The notes under the pieces were generated by a model that did no database searches, had not been told where the DNA came from, and saw only the letters and a program-made list of their open reading frames with translations. From an uncultured Flavobacteriales bacterium (lineage in GTDB: Bacteria; Bacteroidota; Bacteroidia; Flavobacteriales; UBA1820): a stretch of 64,000 nt of DNA. Below, in pieces: positions 8,485 to 17,207 of the stretch. Numbering within the stretch: position 1 is the stretch's first letter; each line of letters opens with the position of its first letter. The stretch covers positions 1 to 64,000 of the forward strand of contig CALJDR010000085.1 in assembly GCA_938023515.1 (NCBI GenBank), read 5' to 3'. The position numbers and the translations under genes are program-made.

Positions 8485-9651
8485 ATGAAAAACACATGTA
8501 AAGTGCTGGCTGCGACCATGATCGCGGCTATTGTTGCGTCCTCCTGCAACTCGTTTCCCCCCAAAGGGGACTGGGGTGTGGAAGCGTTTATCGACGGATC
8601 CCAACCCGGAGACACACTGGCTGTAAGCTATCTGAAAAAAAACGGTGATCTGACCGCTACGGCAGATACGCTTATTGTATTTACCGGGGAAAGCCAAAAG
8701 ATACAGCTTTCGCAACCTTTTGTAGAGCCGTCTTCGGTAGTATTGTTCTACAACCCAAAAGATACGCTTATAGAGCCGTATTATGTAGACCTTTTCATCA
8801 ACAACGCCGGTGACTTCATCAAGATAGTGACGAAAGCAGCCGACTACTCCGTAACAAAGACCACCGGCGGCATGTATGACGAGCCGTCTTACGACACTCT
8901 GCGCAAACTGACCGATAAATTTATGTCTCTGCGCAATCAGTATATGGATGCCATCGAAAAATCCGATACTTCAGCCCTGATGGATGTTTCGGTCAAAATG
9001 GGAGAAGTCCAGCGCGATTATTTCACTTCGGCGCTTGGATATGTAAAATCGAACCCGTCCAAGGGTTATTCTGCCTATATTCTTGCCGATATGATGGAAT
9101 ATCTTCCGGCTGATACCGTAAAGGCCATCTTCAATTCTTTCCCCGGAAATATTAAGAGTACTTCATACGGGAAAAGGATTTCAGCCGGACTGGATGCAGT
9201 CAGTGCCGGGAAAGTCGAGGAAGGCTCTATGGCTCCTGATTTTGGTCTGACCGACACACAAGGACGCGAATTTAATCTTTCAAACTATCGCGGCAAATGG
9301 GTGCTTCTGGATTTCTGGGGGTCTTGGTGCGGCCCTTGCCGCAAGAGCAACCCCAGCCTTGTTAAGCTGTACGACAAATATAAGAATAAGGGATTCCATA
9401 TCATCGGTCTTGCCGTGAACGATAAAGAGGAAAACCTGGCAAAGGCTATCAAGGAAGACGGCATTACCTGGCGTAATGCCAACTTGTCCCAAAACCAGAA
9501 CGGAAGCATTCTGCCCACTATCTACGGCATAAAGGGCGTTCCCTCCAAATTCCTGATAGATCCGGAAGGTAAGATCGTGCTTATTGAAGTAGGTTATGAT
9601 GAAAGCGCGCCCGATCCGTTGGCAGAGCGCCTGGCTGAGATTTTTAAATAA
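8485..9651 (+). CDS. TlpA-like thioredoxin lipoprotein, paralogue 3 (CGPC)
   Basis: A 388-residue member of the same set. It starts with a lipoprotein signal (MKNTCKVLAATMIAAIVASSC), so it is likely membrane-anchored whereas paralogues 1 and 2 have plain signal peptides. The N-terminal domain is DUF4369-like and more diverged; the C-terminal domain has WGSWCGPC (Cys282, Cys285) and a GVPSKF cis-Pro loop. The ATG at 8485 is preferred to the one at 8479 because it starts directly with the signal sequence. Followed by a strong terminator that ends the kdnA-thioredoxin unit. Confidence 0.88.
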   Translation: MKNTCKVLAATMIAAIVASSCNSFPPKGDWGVEAFIDGSQPGDTLAVSYLKKNGDLTATADTLIVFTGESQKIQLSQPFVEPSSVVLFYNPKDTLIEPYYVDLFINNAGDFIKIVTKAADYSVTKTTGGMYDEPSYDTLRKLTDKFMSLRNQYMDAIEKSDTSALMDVSVKMGEVQRDYFTSALGYVKSNPSKGYSAYILADMMEYLPADTVKAIFNSFPGNIKSTSYGKRISAGLDAVSAGKVEEGSMAPDFGLTDTQGREFNLSNYRGKWVLLDFWGSWCGPCRKSNPSLVKLYDKYKNKGFHIIGLAVNDKEENLAKAIKEDGITWRNANLSQNQNGSILPTIYGIKGVPSKFLIDPEGKIVLIEVGYDESAPDPLAERLAEIFK

Positions 9652-9672
9652 ACCCTTTATTTCGGAGTATAG

Positions 9673-9702
9673 AGGCAGGTGAAATATCACCTGCCTTTTT
9701 TT
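9673..9702 (+). terminator. Terminator after the thioredoxin genes
   Basis: A perfect 10-bp stem (AGGCAGGTGA and complement) with loop AATA, followed by seven T. It separates the kdnA unit from kdsB-kdnB, which therefore needs its own promoter; TTTG at 9704 and TACCTTTA at 9723 may provide it but the spacing (15) is short. Confidence 0.92.
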
Positions 9703-9755
9703 ATTTGTACGCAGTTTTATCGTACCTTTAGGGGATGTTTGAAGCATAGAGGAAT

Positions 9756-10502
9756 ATGAAGATAATAGCCATGATCCCTGCGCGTTACGACTCATCGCGC
9801 TTCGAAGGCAAAATGCTCGCCGACCTTTGCGGCAAGCCCGTAATCGCCCGCACGCACGATGCGGCTATGGCCACCGGCCTTTTCGACGACGTGTATGTGG
9901 TTACCAACCACGATGGGATAGAAAAAGCCGTCCGTGATAACGGAGGGAAAGTAATACGGAGTATCAAACACCATGAAACGGGTTCCGACCGGATCGCCGA
10001 GGCCGTGGCAGGAATAGACTGCGACATCGTGATCAATATACAGGGCGACGAACCTTTTGTCACCCGGGAACCCTTGGAAAAGCTGATTACTGTCTTTAAC
10101 GGCCCGGATGCTGACCGGATAGACCTCGCCTCGATGGTGCAGGAAATTAAAAACCCTGCTTTCATCGACGACCCCAACTATGTGAAGGTCGTGATGGACA
10201 AAGACAATTTTGCGCTTTACTTTTCCCGTTCGCCGATCCCATACAACCGCGCCGGCTCTGCCGATGTAAAATACTACGAGCATGTGGGCGTTTACGCCTT
10301 CCGCAAGCAATCCCTGCTCGATTTCGCCCAAGAAAGTGCCCGGCAGAACGAACTGGCCGAAAAAATAGAGTGTATCCGCTATCTGGAATACGGCAAACGC
10401 ATCAAGATGGTGGAATCCCCATTCGTGAGCCTGGAGGTCGATACACCCGAAGATTTGGTGAATGCCCGGGCCTATTTCGCCCAGCTCCACCCCGGTAAAT
10501 GA
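9756..10502 (+). CDS. kdsB: CMP-Kdo/CMP-8-amino-Kdo synthetase (KdsB)
   Basis: 3-deoxy-manno-octulosonate cytidylyltransferase family, 248 residues: activates the sugar with CTP before transfer to lipid A. Family marks are the N-terminal nucleotide loop MIPARYDSSRFEGK, the block TNHDGI, GSDRIAEA, NIQGDEP and EVDTPEDL near the end. In Shewanella the KdsB beside kdnA/kdnB works on 8-amino-Kdo; the same position here suggests the same substrate, but sequence alone does not decide between Kdo and Kdo8N. 27 bases before kdnB, same strand. Confidence 0.92.
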   Translation: MKIIAMIPARYDSSRFEGKMLADLCGKPVIARTHDAAMATGLFDDVYVVTNHDGIEKAVRDNGGKVIRSIKHHETGSDRIAEAVAGIDCDIVINIQGDEPFVTREPLEKLITVFNGPDADRIDLASMVQEIKNPAFIDDPNYVKVVMDKDNFALYFSRSPIPYNRAGSADVKYYEHVGVYAFRKQSLLDFAQESARQNELAEKIECIRYLEYGKRIKMVESPFVSLEVDTPEDLVNARAYFAQLHPGK

Positions 10503-10529
10503 ACACAAAACAAAAAAAATGCATAAATT

Positions 10530-11609
10530 ATGAAATTTAGAAACTTCCCCCAGGTAGCGCGCGTATGCTTCGGCCGCGGAAGCCTGGACCAGGTCGGCGA
10601 GATCCTGGAACCGCACCGCAAAGGCGATGCCCCATTCATATTTTTTATCGATAATTTCTTCAACGGCAAAAAGGAATTCGTGTCCCGTTTCCCCCTTCAG
10701 GGCAAGGACGAGATCGTATTCGTAGATGTCAACCCGCACGAGCCTTCTACCTGGCAGGTAGACGAACTGCGCGACTACCTGAAGAATAAATTCGGCGAGG
10801 TATCGGGCGTGATCGGTGTAGGCGGCGGCGCTACGATGGACATTGCCAAAGCCGTAGCCCTGATGATGACCAACCCCGGTTCGGCGGCCGACTACCAGGG
10901 ATGGGACCTGATAAAAGTGCCCGGTATTTTCCACATGGCCATCCCTACCCTTTCGGGAACGGGCGCCGAAGTATCCCGCACGGCCGTGCTGATCGGCCCG
11001 GAAAAGAAACTGGGGCTCAACTCCGACTACACGCCTTTCGACCAGGTGCTGCTCGATCCGGACCTGATCCACGACGTGCCCAAAAACCAGCGTTTCTTCA
11101 CCGGTATGGACAACTATATCCACTGCGTGGAATCCCTCAACGGCTCCTACCTGAACGCTTTTTCCAAAGCATACGGTGAAAAGGCCCAGGAAATGTGTCT
11201 CAAGGCATTCCTCGGCACCGACACCTGGACGGCACAGTGCGACGAAGACTTGATGATGGCTTCCTGGATGGGCGGTATGAGCATCGCTTACTCGCAGGTG
11301 GGCGCGGCGCATGCCCTTAGCTATGGACTGGCCGTCGTATACGGCGTACGTCACGGCGAGGGATGCTGCATCGCATTCAACCAACTCTCGGAAATATATC
11401 CCGAAGGTGTGGCTAATTTCCACAAAATGATCGACAAATGGCAGATCGACCTTCCGCGCGGTGTCTGCAAGGACGCCACCGAAGAACAGATGAACCTGAT
11501 GATAAAGGTATCTTCGGGCATGGTTCCCCTTTGGGAGAACTGTTTGGGCAAAGACTGGCAGAAGATCATGACCCCGGAAAAAATGCGCGAACTTTACAGC
11601 AAAATGTAA
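10530..11609 (+). CDS. kdnB: 3-deoxy-D-manno-octulosonate 8-oxidase (KdnB)
   Basis: A 359-residue member of the iron-dependent alcohol dehydrogenase family. The sequence follows KdnB of Shewanella as I recall it: GGGATMDIAKAVALMMTNPG, YQGWDLIK, GTGAEVSRTAVL and MGGMSIAYSQVGAAHA. It oxidises the C8 hydroxyl of Kdo to an aldehyde, the substrate of KdnA. The four metal ligands are visible: Asp194 and His198 in GMDNYIHC, His261 in GAAHALSYG and His275 in VRHGEGCC. The nucleotide-binding GGG motif lies near residue 96. Last gene of its unit, followed by a terminator. Confidence 0.93.
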   Translation: MKFRNFPQVARVCFGRGSLDQVGEILEPHRKGDAPFIFFIDNFFNGKKEFVSRFPLQGKDEIVFVDVNPHEPSTWQVDELRDYLKNKFGEVSGVIGVGGGATMDIAKAVALMMTNPGSAADYQGWDLIKVPGIFHMAIPTLSGTGAEVSRTAVLIGPEKKLGLNSDYTPFDQVLLDPDLIHDVPKNQRFFTGMDNYIHCVESLNGSYLNAFSKAYGEKAQEMCLKAFLGTDTWTAQCDEDLMMASWMGGMSIAYSQVGAAHALSYGLAVVYGVRHGEGCCIAFNQLSEIYPEGVANFHKMIDKWQIDLPRGVCKDATEEQMNLMIKVSSGMVPLWENCLGKDWQKIMTPEKMRELYSKM

Positions 11610-11630
11610 ACACTCGCCTCCGCAAAAACA

Positions 11631-11659
11631 AAGCCGCGCCCTTTTGGGCGCGGCTTTTT
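11631..11659 (+). terminator. Terminator of kdsB-kdnB
   Basis: An 11-bp GC-rich stem (AAGCCGCGCCC and complement) with loop TTTT and a T tail, 21 bases past the kdnB stop. A-rich bases on the left may let it also act for the convergent gene ending at 11679. Confidence 0.92.
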
Positions 11660-11678
11660 ACATATAAGGGATAATTTC

Positions 11679-13124
11679 TTATTTCAGCAAAGCATTTATC
11701 GCATCGGCTGCCGAAGTGATATTCGACGGCCGCGGAGCCTTATTCGTCACCACCCGCCCGGTTTTATCCGCCAGCATATAGCTCGGATAGCCGGACAACC
11801 CATAAGCAGACATGAACAATCCTGTCGCATCGGCATCGAAATAATAATTCTCGCCTTCGATATCCATTTGTTTCACCGTCTCGACCCATTTGCCCGTATC
11901 GGACGAAAGGCAGAGGTTGACGAACACCACATCCTTCCCGGCAAATAATTTATGGAGCTCTTTGGCCGGGGCGAATTCTGCCCGGCACGGCCCACACCAG
12001 GTAGCATATACGTCGATGTAAAGTACTTTGCCCGGATGTTTAGCCGCCAGGTAAGCGACAATATCGGCGCACGGGATGTCCTGTACCTTATCGCCTTCCG
12101 CCAGATAGGATACGCCTTTCAGGGGAGCACCTTTATATTCTGCCACGGCAGGAGATGTCTTTTCCCGGAGTTTTTGCAGGAAATAAGCGTCCGAAAAAAC
12201 ACCTTCGGGAAGACTGTCCGCCACCCGGGGCTGGATTTTGGCCACCTGTTCCAGAAAACTGTACAGCATATAATCCCGCGCGAGCGAAGGAGGCAGCTTC
12301 AGGTATTCCTTCAATCCCGCTTCGAGCGTTTTTCCGGCATCCATTGCCCGGGCGCCTTCCATGATCTCAGGAGTTTTCTGCACGATCGTCCGGGCCACGG
12401 CCGAAAGATGGTAAGGGAACATCATCGACTGAAAACCGGCCGGATCGTACAGGTCGAACAGCGGATCGGAGAACACCTGATAGCGTGCCTGAAGGTTATC
12501 CTCCCCATAGTCGAGGATATAATTGGCATAGGCGTATTTCAGGTCGCGTTTTCCCCACTCCACCAAAGAAAGCGGCAATCCTTTTTCCCGTGCATAACGG
12601 TCGATGGAGTCGTGTGCCTGTTCTAAAAATACTTTCAAGCTGGCCACGAATTCGTCAGGCGGCAGGGTAAGATCAAACTTCGGAATAGGCAGATGGCACA
12701 TATAGTCGTAAAATGCGGGTAGTTGGTTATTGATATCCGCATTACTTCCTGAAGCTATTACACCATCAAATCCCCCGCCCCGGTAACGATCCATATCGAT
12801 TTCGATGTATACCGAATCGGACGGATGGACGAAGAGGTTGATAAACCGCCCACCGTAATTGACCGTGATGTTCTGGGTAAAGCTCATCGGATAGTCCGTA
12901 TGGAAAGTCCCGTCCGGCGACACTTCCCGGGCGGCTTTATCCTTGTTATCCAACGGATCGCAGTAATTGACAGTCACTACTTTTCCATCGTCCGTCCGAA
13001 GATTTTTCAATTTTCCGGCCACTACGGTACGCTCAGGATGCAGTTTTCCATATTCAGACCGAGAGGACTGGGCCGCTATCGATACAGTTGAGAGGGCAAG
13101 AAGCAGAAAAATGAGTTGTTTCAT
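11679..13124 (-). CDS. Secreted thioredoxin-like protein with large N-terminal domain
   Basis: A 481-residue exported protein. Signal peptide MKQLIFLLLALSTVSIAAQ, then a long region without a family I can name (about 25-340), then a thioredoxin fold with YATWCGPC (Cys377, Cys380) and a cis-Pro loop GYPSYM. It is not a close copy of the three tandem paralogues at 6146-9651 but has the same overall plan and lies convergent to kdnB. Together they make four extracytoplasmic thiol proteins within 7 kb. Likely a periplasmic thiol-disulfide or resistance-type reductase; substrate unknown. Confidence 0.85.
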   Translation of the reverse strand: MKQLIFLLLALSTVSIAAQSSRSEYGKLHPERTVVAGKLKNLRTDDGKVVTVNYCDPLDNKDKAAREVSPDGTFHTDYPMSFTQNITVNYGGRFINLFVHPSDSVYIEIDMDRYRGGGFDGVIASGSNADINNQLPAFYDYMCHLPIPKFDLTLPPDEFVASLKVFLEQAHDSIDRYAREKGLPLSLVEWGKRDLKYAYANYILDYGEDNLQARYQVFSDPLFDLYDPAGFQSMMFPYHLSAVARTIVQKTPEIMEGARAMDAGKTLEAGLKEYLKLPPSLARDYMLYSFLEQVAKIQPRVADSLPEGVFSDAYFLQKLREKTSPAVAEYKGAPLKGVSYLAEGDKVQDIPCADIVAYLAAKHPGKVLYIDVYATWCGPCRAEFAPAKELHKLFAGKDVVFVNLCLSSDTGKWVETVKQMDIEGENYYFDADATGLFMSAYGLSGYPSYMLADKTGRVVTNKAPRPSNITSAADAINALLK

Positions 13125-13261
13125 GGTATTATATTTACGTGTTCTCCATAAGACCTGTCGGCCACGGCAAAAGGTTTCACCCCGGTTGTATTTTTATTTT
13201 TCATTCAAATATAAGGAGAAAATCCCTGCCGGGCTCTTCCGTATTACTTAAAAACATCCTT

Positions 13262-13510
13262 TTATTCCGCTTTCTTTTGCCGCTCCAAAAGAAAGACAGT
13301 GCAAGTCGAGGGTAATACCAAGGCGCAGCCTGTCTTATGCAAAGCGGCAAAGAAAACGAGCCTTTTTCCACGCAAACGGTTTAACTCCAACTGCTTCAAT
13401 TCTGCAGAGGGCTTGCAAGCATTGGACGTCACGTTTCGCCCGCTGCAGAATTGGCTGGTTTGCAAACCGACGCTTTGGGAATACAGTGCTTGGACAGGAT
13501 ATTCGGTTTA
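13262..13510. repeat. Palindrome-rich non-coding element
   Basis: Between two divergent genes lies about 250 bases with several strong inverted repeats: CTTTCTTTTG at 13270-13279 pairs with 13286-13295 (10 bp, loop 6); CAATTCTGCAGAGGGC at 13397-13412 pairs with 13438-13453 (15 of 16); and GGTTTGCAAACC at 13457-13468 is a perfect palindrome. Short open frames on both strands have no start context. It looks like a dispersed repeat of the genome or a structured RNA; only a search can tell. The rest of the 13125-13581 gap, besides this, shows only AT-rich promoter-like sequence. Confidence 0.5.
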
Positions 13511-13581
13511 AAAGGAGTTTTAATCTTTCCTGTTGCCCGGTTCGGCAAAAATTATGATATTTGTCATAGAAAGCCACCCCT

Positions 13582-14304
13582 ATGATCGACATCTATCCCT
13601 CCTACATCCCCTGCCCCGGCAAATGCTCAGTCTGCGGATTTCCTGATATGACTGTCCTGAAGCATCTTTCACCATCCGAAAGGCTCGTATTAGAAAAGAG
13701 TGGCACGGGACAGCGCTTTCCGCGCAAGGCCGTCATCTTTTCCCAGGGAGATATTTTACAGAATGTCTACCTGATACGGCGCGGGACGGTAAAAGTATCC
13801 ATACCGGGCCGAGCCGGCAAAGAGCACATCGTCCGCCTGTCCGGGGTAGGCGACCTAATCGGCTACCAGTCGGTGCTTACCGAGAACATCAGCCCTACCA
13901 CGGCTGCTGCCATGACGGAGACGGACGTCTGCACTATCAGCAAAGCCTGCTTTTTCTCCCTGCTGCGTTCCAACAATACGCTGGCCCGCCGGATACTCTC
14001 GATGCTGGCACGGGAAATAGAGAATACCCAATATCGAATGTATTCGCTGTCCTATAAATCCGTCCGTGCCCGTATCGCCGAAAGCCTGCTCTCGATGGCC
14101 CGGTACTATGGCTACCTGGCAGATGAGCATACCATTGCAGGGCCTATTTACCGCAAAGATCTGGCTGAATATTCAGGAGTGACGATAGAGAGTACAATAC
14201 GCTGCCTGGGGGAACTCAAAAAAGAAGGCATCATTTCTTTGGCTGACAAGCATATCTCCATCCGGGACGAAAAGACACTCACCTCCATAGCCCAGAATGA
14301 ATGA
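13582..14304 (+). CDS. Crp/Fnr-family transcription regulator
   Basis: A 240-residue regulator with a cyclic-nucleotide-binding-like beta barrel (about 30-140; FSQGDILQNVYLIRRGTVKVS) and a C-terminal winged helix (about 165-235; YRKDLAEYSGVTIESTIRCLGELKKEG as the recognition helix region). The N-terminus carries three Cys (CPGKCSVC, residues 9-16), a spacing that could bind a metal or iron-sulphur cluster as in Fnr-type oxygen sensors; this is inference. It overlaps menE by four bases (ATGA), so both are made from one transcript, tying it to menaquinone and thus respiration. Confidence 0.9.
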   Translation: MIDIYPSYIPCPGKCSVCGFPDMTVLKHLSPSERLVLEKSGTGQRFPRKAVIFSQGDILQNVYLIRRGTVKVSIPGRAGKEHIVRLSGVGDLIGYQSVLTENISPTTAAAMTETDVCTISKACFFSLLRSNNTLARRILSMLAREIENTQYRMYSLSYKSVRARIAESLLSMARYYGYLADEHTIAGPIYRKDLAEYSGVTIESTIRCLGELKKEGIISLADKHISIRDEKTLTSIAQNE

Positions 14305-15392
14305 AACACAGTATCCATCCTTCCTTCCGGCTTAACGGCGTTCCGCTGGGCAGCGACATCGAAGCCTTCTGCAGGCAGGTACAGCGAACCTTTGCCCCGG
14401 ACGAATTGTCGGCCACTTACGGACAGGACATCCTGGATTTCATCCACCGGTATATGGACGATTCCGACACCCTGATCTGTCATACTTCGGGCTCTACCGG
14501 AAAACCCAAGCCGATACAGCTGGAAAAAAAACGGATGGAAGCCAGCGCCCGCCTCACTTGCCAGCGGTTCGGTTTGGATGAAGGCATCCGGGCCCTGCTC
14601 TGCCTTCCCGTGTCATATATCGCCGGGCAGATGATGATCGTCCGGGCTCTGGTAACCGGATGGCATCTGAAAGCCACTATCCCCTCTTCCCGCTTCCTCG
14701 AACACACTGAGGGCCGGTTCGATTTTGCCGCGGTGGTACCCATGCAATTGTATCAAAGCATCGATGAACTCCACCGGGTTAGGACGATCCTGGTAGGTGG
14801 TGGCAGTATCTCCGAAGGATTTTTGAACAAACTGAAAGCAATAGAACTGCCTTGTACCTCTATTTACCAATCGTACGCGATGACAGAGACGATCACCCAT
14901 GTAGCGGTCCGGGAACTTTTCCCTCAGTTAGAAACCTGCTATACGGCCCTCGAAGGTGTCGGTTTCTCCCTTTCCCCCGAAGGTACGCTCATAGTGGATG
15001 CCCCGGCGGTAGCCAAAGACATCCTGATAACACGCGATGTCGCTGAACTGCTCGACAACCGCCGTTTCATCTGGCGCGGGCGCGCCGATACGGTGATCAA
15101 TTCCGGAGGTATCAAGATTTTTCCGGAGGATACCGAAGCTGTCCTTTCGAAAATCATTCCCGGTAATTTCTTCGTGGCCGGTATCCCGGACGACCGGCTG
15201 GGCTCCCGCCAGGTATTGTTTGTAGAGGGGCGAAAAGAAGATTATCCGGATTTGGAGCCATTCATAGCCGAACATCTGGATACCTACCACCGGCCGAAAG
15301 GGACGGTCTTTATTCCCTGCTTCCCGCAGACCCACACCGGCAAAACCGACCGAAAAAAAATTACCGAAGACTACATTGATAGTCTCCGGTAA
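14301..15392 (+). CDS. menE: o-Succinylbenzoate-CoA ligase-type AMP-binding enzyme
   Basis: A 363-residue adenylate-forming enzyme, short for the superfamily, as MenE of Bacteroidales is. It joins CoA to o-succinylbenzoate in menaquinone synthesis. Motifs: P-loop HTSGSTGKPKPI (about 66-77), SYAMTETITHVA (about 192-203), the Asp of GRADTVINSGGIKI, and the C-terminal Lys in THTGKTDRKKI needed for adenylation. It begins inside the stop codon of the Crp/Fnr gene. Other men genes are not in the window. Substrate is inferred from family and length. Confidence 0.85.
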   Translation: MKHSIHPSFRLNGVPLGSDIEAFCRQVQRTFAPDELSATYGQDILDFIHRYMDDSDTLICHTSGSTGKPKPIQLEKKRMEASARLTCQRFGLDEGIRALLCLPVSYIAGQMMIVRALVTGWHLKATIPSSRFLEHTEGRFDFAAVVPMQLYQSIDELHRVRTILVGGGSISEGFLNKLKAIELPCTSIYQSYAMTETITHVAVRELFPQLETCYTALEGVGFSLSPEGTLIVDAPAVAKDILITRDVAELLDNRRFIWRGRADTVINSGGIKIFPEDTEAVLSKIIPGNFFVAGIPDDRLGSRQVLFVEGRKEDYPDLEPFIAEHLDTYHRPKGTVFIPCFPQTHTGKTDRKKITEDYIDSLR

Positions 15393-15431
15393 TTTTCATT
15401 CATTCTTAAATACGCTCCGAATAACCTGCGA

Positions 15432-16784
15432 TCAGGCGCAGCCCAGGATTTTCCCTTTTATCTCGTCCACCATCGTACGGAATTTGCGGTCGGTATCCAT
15501 CAGGTTAGCCACCGCTTTGCACGAATGGAGCACAGTGGAATGGTCACGCCCGGCGATATGCGAGCCGATATGCTGGAGGGAATAGTTCTTGGTGAGCGAC
15601 TTGGCAAAATACATGGCCACTTGCCGGGCCTGTACAATATCGCGTTTGCGGCTTTTGGATTCCAGTGAAGATACATCCACGTTCATTGCCTGACAAACCA
15701 CCGTTTTGATATAATCGATCGTGATCTCTTTCTTGGTCGTGCGGATAAACTGGCTCACCAGCGAAACGGCCAGATCCATCGTGATCTCCCGATGGGCCAG
15801 TACAGATTGTGCCAAAAGGGAATTGACCACTCCTTCCAGTTCGCGGACATTAGTATTGACCATACGGGCGATATAGCACACCACGTCTTCTGCAATCCGG
15901 ATGTTGTCCCGTTCCAGTTTTGCAGAGAGAATTTGCAGGCGGTGTTCATAATCCGGCGCGCCGAGCTCGGCCTGCAGTCCCCACTTGAAACGAGAAAGCA
16001 ACCGTTCTTCCATATCGCGCATATCCACCGGCGATTTGTCGGCCGTCAGGATGATCTGGCGACCGTTCTGGTGCAGATGGTTGAATATGTGGAAAAATAC
16101 TTCCTGCGATCCGGTCTTGCCGCTGAAAAACTGTACGTCGTCGATAATGAGTACATCCACCCCCTGATAGAAATTGATGAAATCGTTGCGCTTGTCCTGG
16201 CGGAACGAATCCACATACTGTTGGATGAACTTTTCGGAAGGTACGTAAAGTACTTTTTTAGACGGGTCGGCTGCCGCTACGGCATTGCCTACAGCTTGGG
16301 CCAGATGGGTTTTCCCCAGTCCTACGCCGCCATATATAAGGATGGGGTTGAAAGCCGTTTTACCGGGGCGTTCCGCGATTGTGCGGGCCGCACTGACAGC
16401 CAGTTGGTTGGACTTTCCTTCGATAAACGAGTCGAATGTATAGGCCGCATTGAGCTGCGATGAGAATTTCACGTATTGTACCTGCTGTGGGGCCATGTAT
16501 TCGGCCTTGGGATCCGCCTGCGGACGGACGGCTTTAGGAAGGCTGTAGCGCAAACGTGCCTCGTTGCCTACTACCTCGTCCAATGCCTTGCGCAGGACCT
16601 CCGTATAGTTCTGTTCTATCCATTGATAAAATATCCGGTCGGGTATCTCGACCGTGAGCGTCTTTCCATCCATGGACAACCCCTTGGTCGGCACGAACCA
16701 TGTAGCGTATTCTTTCTGTGACACCCCCTGTTTTACAATAGACAGGCAAGCGTTCCAAAGAGAGGCAGCTGTTTCTCTTTTCAT
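15432..16784 (-). CDS. dnaA: Chromosomal replication initiator DnaA
   Basis: The AAA+ protein that opens oriC, 450 residues. Domain I (helical, 1 to about 85) is followed by a short linker and the ATPase domain: Walker A GGVGLGKTHLAQAVG near residue 153, Walker B VLIIDDVQFF. Domain IV ends the protein with the DNA-binding signature GSHIAGRDHSTVLHSC. Full length. No dnaN, recF or gyrB neighbours, as is common in Bacteroidales. The convergent menE gene ends 40 bases away. Confidence 0.98.
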   Translation of the reverse strand: MKRETAASLWNACLSIVKQGVSQKEYATWFVPTKGLSMDGKTLTVEIPDRIFYQWIEQNYTEVLRKALDEVVGNEARLRYSLPKAVRPQADPKAEYMAPQQVQYVKFSSQLNAAYTFDSFIEGKSNQLAVSAARTIAERPGKTAFNPILIYGGVGLGKTHLAQAVGNAVAAADPSKKVLYVPSEKFIQQYVDSFRQDKRNDFINFYQGVDVLIIDDVQFFSGKTGSQEVFFHIFNHLHQNGRQIILTADKSPVDMRDMEERLLSRFKWGLQAELGAPDYEHRLQILSAKLERDNIRIAEDVVCYIARMVNTNVRELEGVVNSLLAQSVLAHREITMDLAVSLVSQFIRTTKKEITIDYIKTVVCQAMNVDVSSLESKSRKRDIVQARQVAMYFAKSLTKNYSLQHIGSHIAGRDHSTVLHSCKAVANLMDTDRKFRTMVDEIKGKILGCA

Positions 16785-17135
16785 TTGTTAAATATTAATA
16801 AATCAGGATAGTAAAAACTATATCCGTAGTGGTCTTTCTTTCCCGTTTGGGCAAGACAAAAATGGCCGAAAAAAAGATGAAAAAAAAGCCGAAACGCCCT
16901 TGACTCGGAAGAATATTTTGTATATAGATTTCCTCAAGTTTAAAATAATACCATGATTACCAAATACATGCAACTCCATTTTTAAATCTCATTAATATTA
17001 TTTAACCTTACCTACATAAAATCACACTTCTGGCCTGATACACCGGCGATTGGAAAAACGGATCAAAAAATCCCAATTTCCATTAGTAAAATATCGGCAA
17101 CCAATGTTGCTTTTTTCTTAAGAAAATGCAAAAAT
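16785..17135. other. AT-rich region upstream of dnaA
   Basis: About 350 bases without a gene, AT-rich, with several A and T tracts, between dnaA and the terminator of the pirin gene. It must hold the dnaA promoter. I looked for DnaA boxes (TTATCCACA and its complement) and saw no perfect one, so I do not call an origin here. Confidence 0.5.
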
Positions 17136-17193
17136 AAATTCCCGCAAAAATTTTGCGCCGTTCAAAAACGACGTTCCGTCTTTGCGGGAATTT
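17136..17193 (-). terminator. Terminator of the pirin gene
   Basis: A 13-bp stem, AAATTCCCGCAAA at 17136-17148 with its complement at 17181-17193, with a 32-base loop. On the minus strand it follows the pirin stop at 17208 by 15 bases and runs into a T-rich tract. The A/T symmetry would let it act on both strands. Confidence 0.8.
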
Positions 17194-17207
17194 TTCAAAA
17201 ATTCATT

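Noticed and set aside
9792..11423. 543-codon open frame opposite kdsB and kdnB
   Set aside because: Shadow of two well-recognised genes; runs across their border, as expected from GC-rich third positions.
13299..13592. Short open frames on both strands in the gap before the Crp/Fnr gene
   Set aside because: They overlap each other and the palindromes, have no start context and no residue pattern of a protein.
16785..17207. oriC next to dnaA
   Set aside because: No perfect DnaA boxes seen; AT-richness alone does not support an origin.
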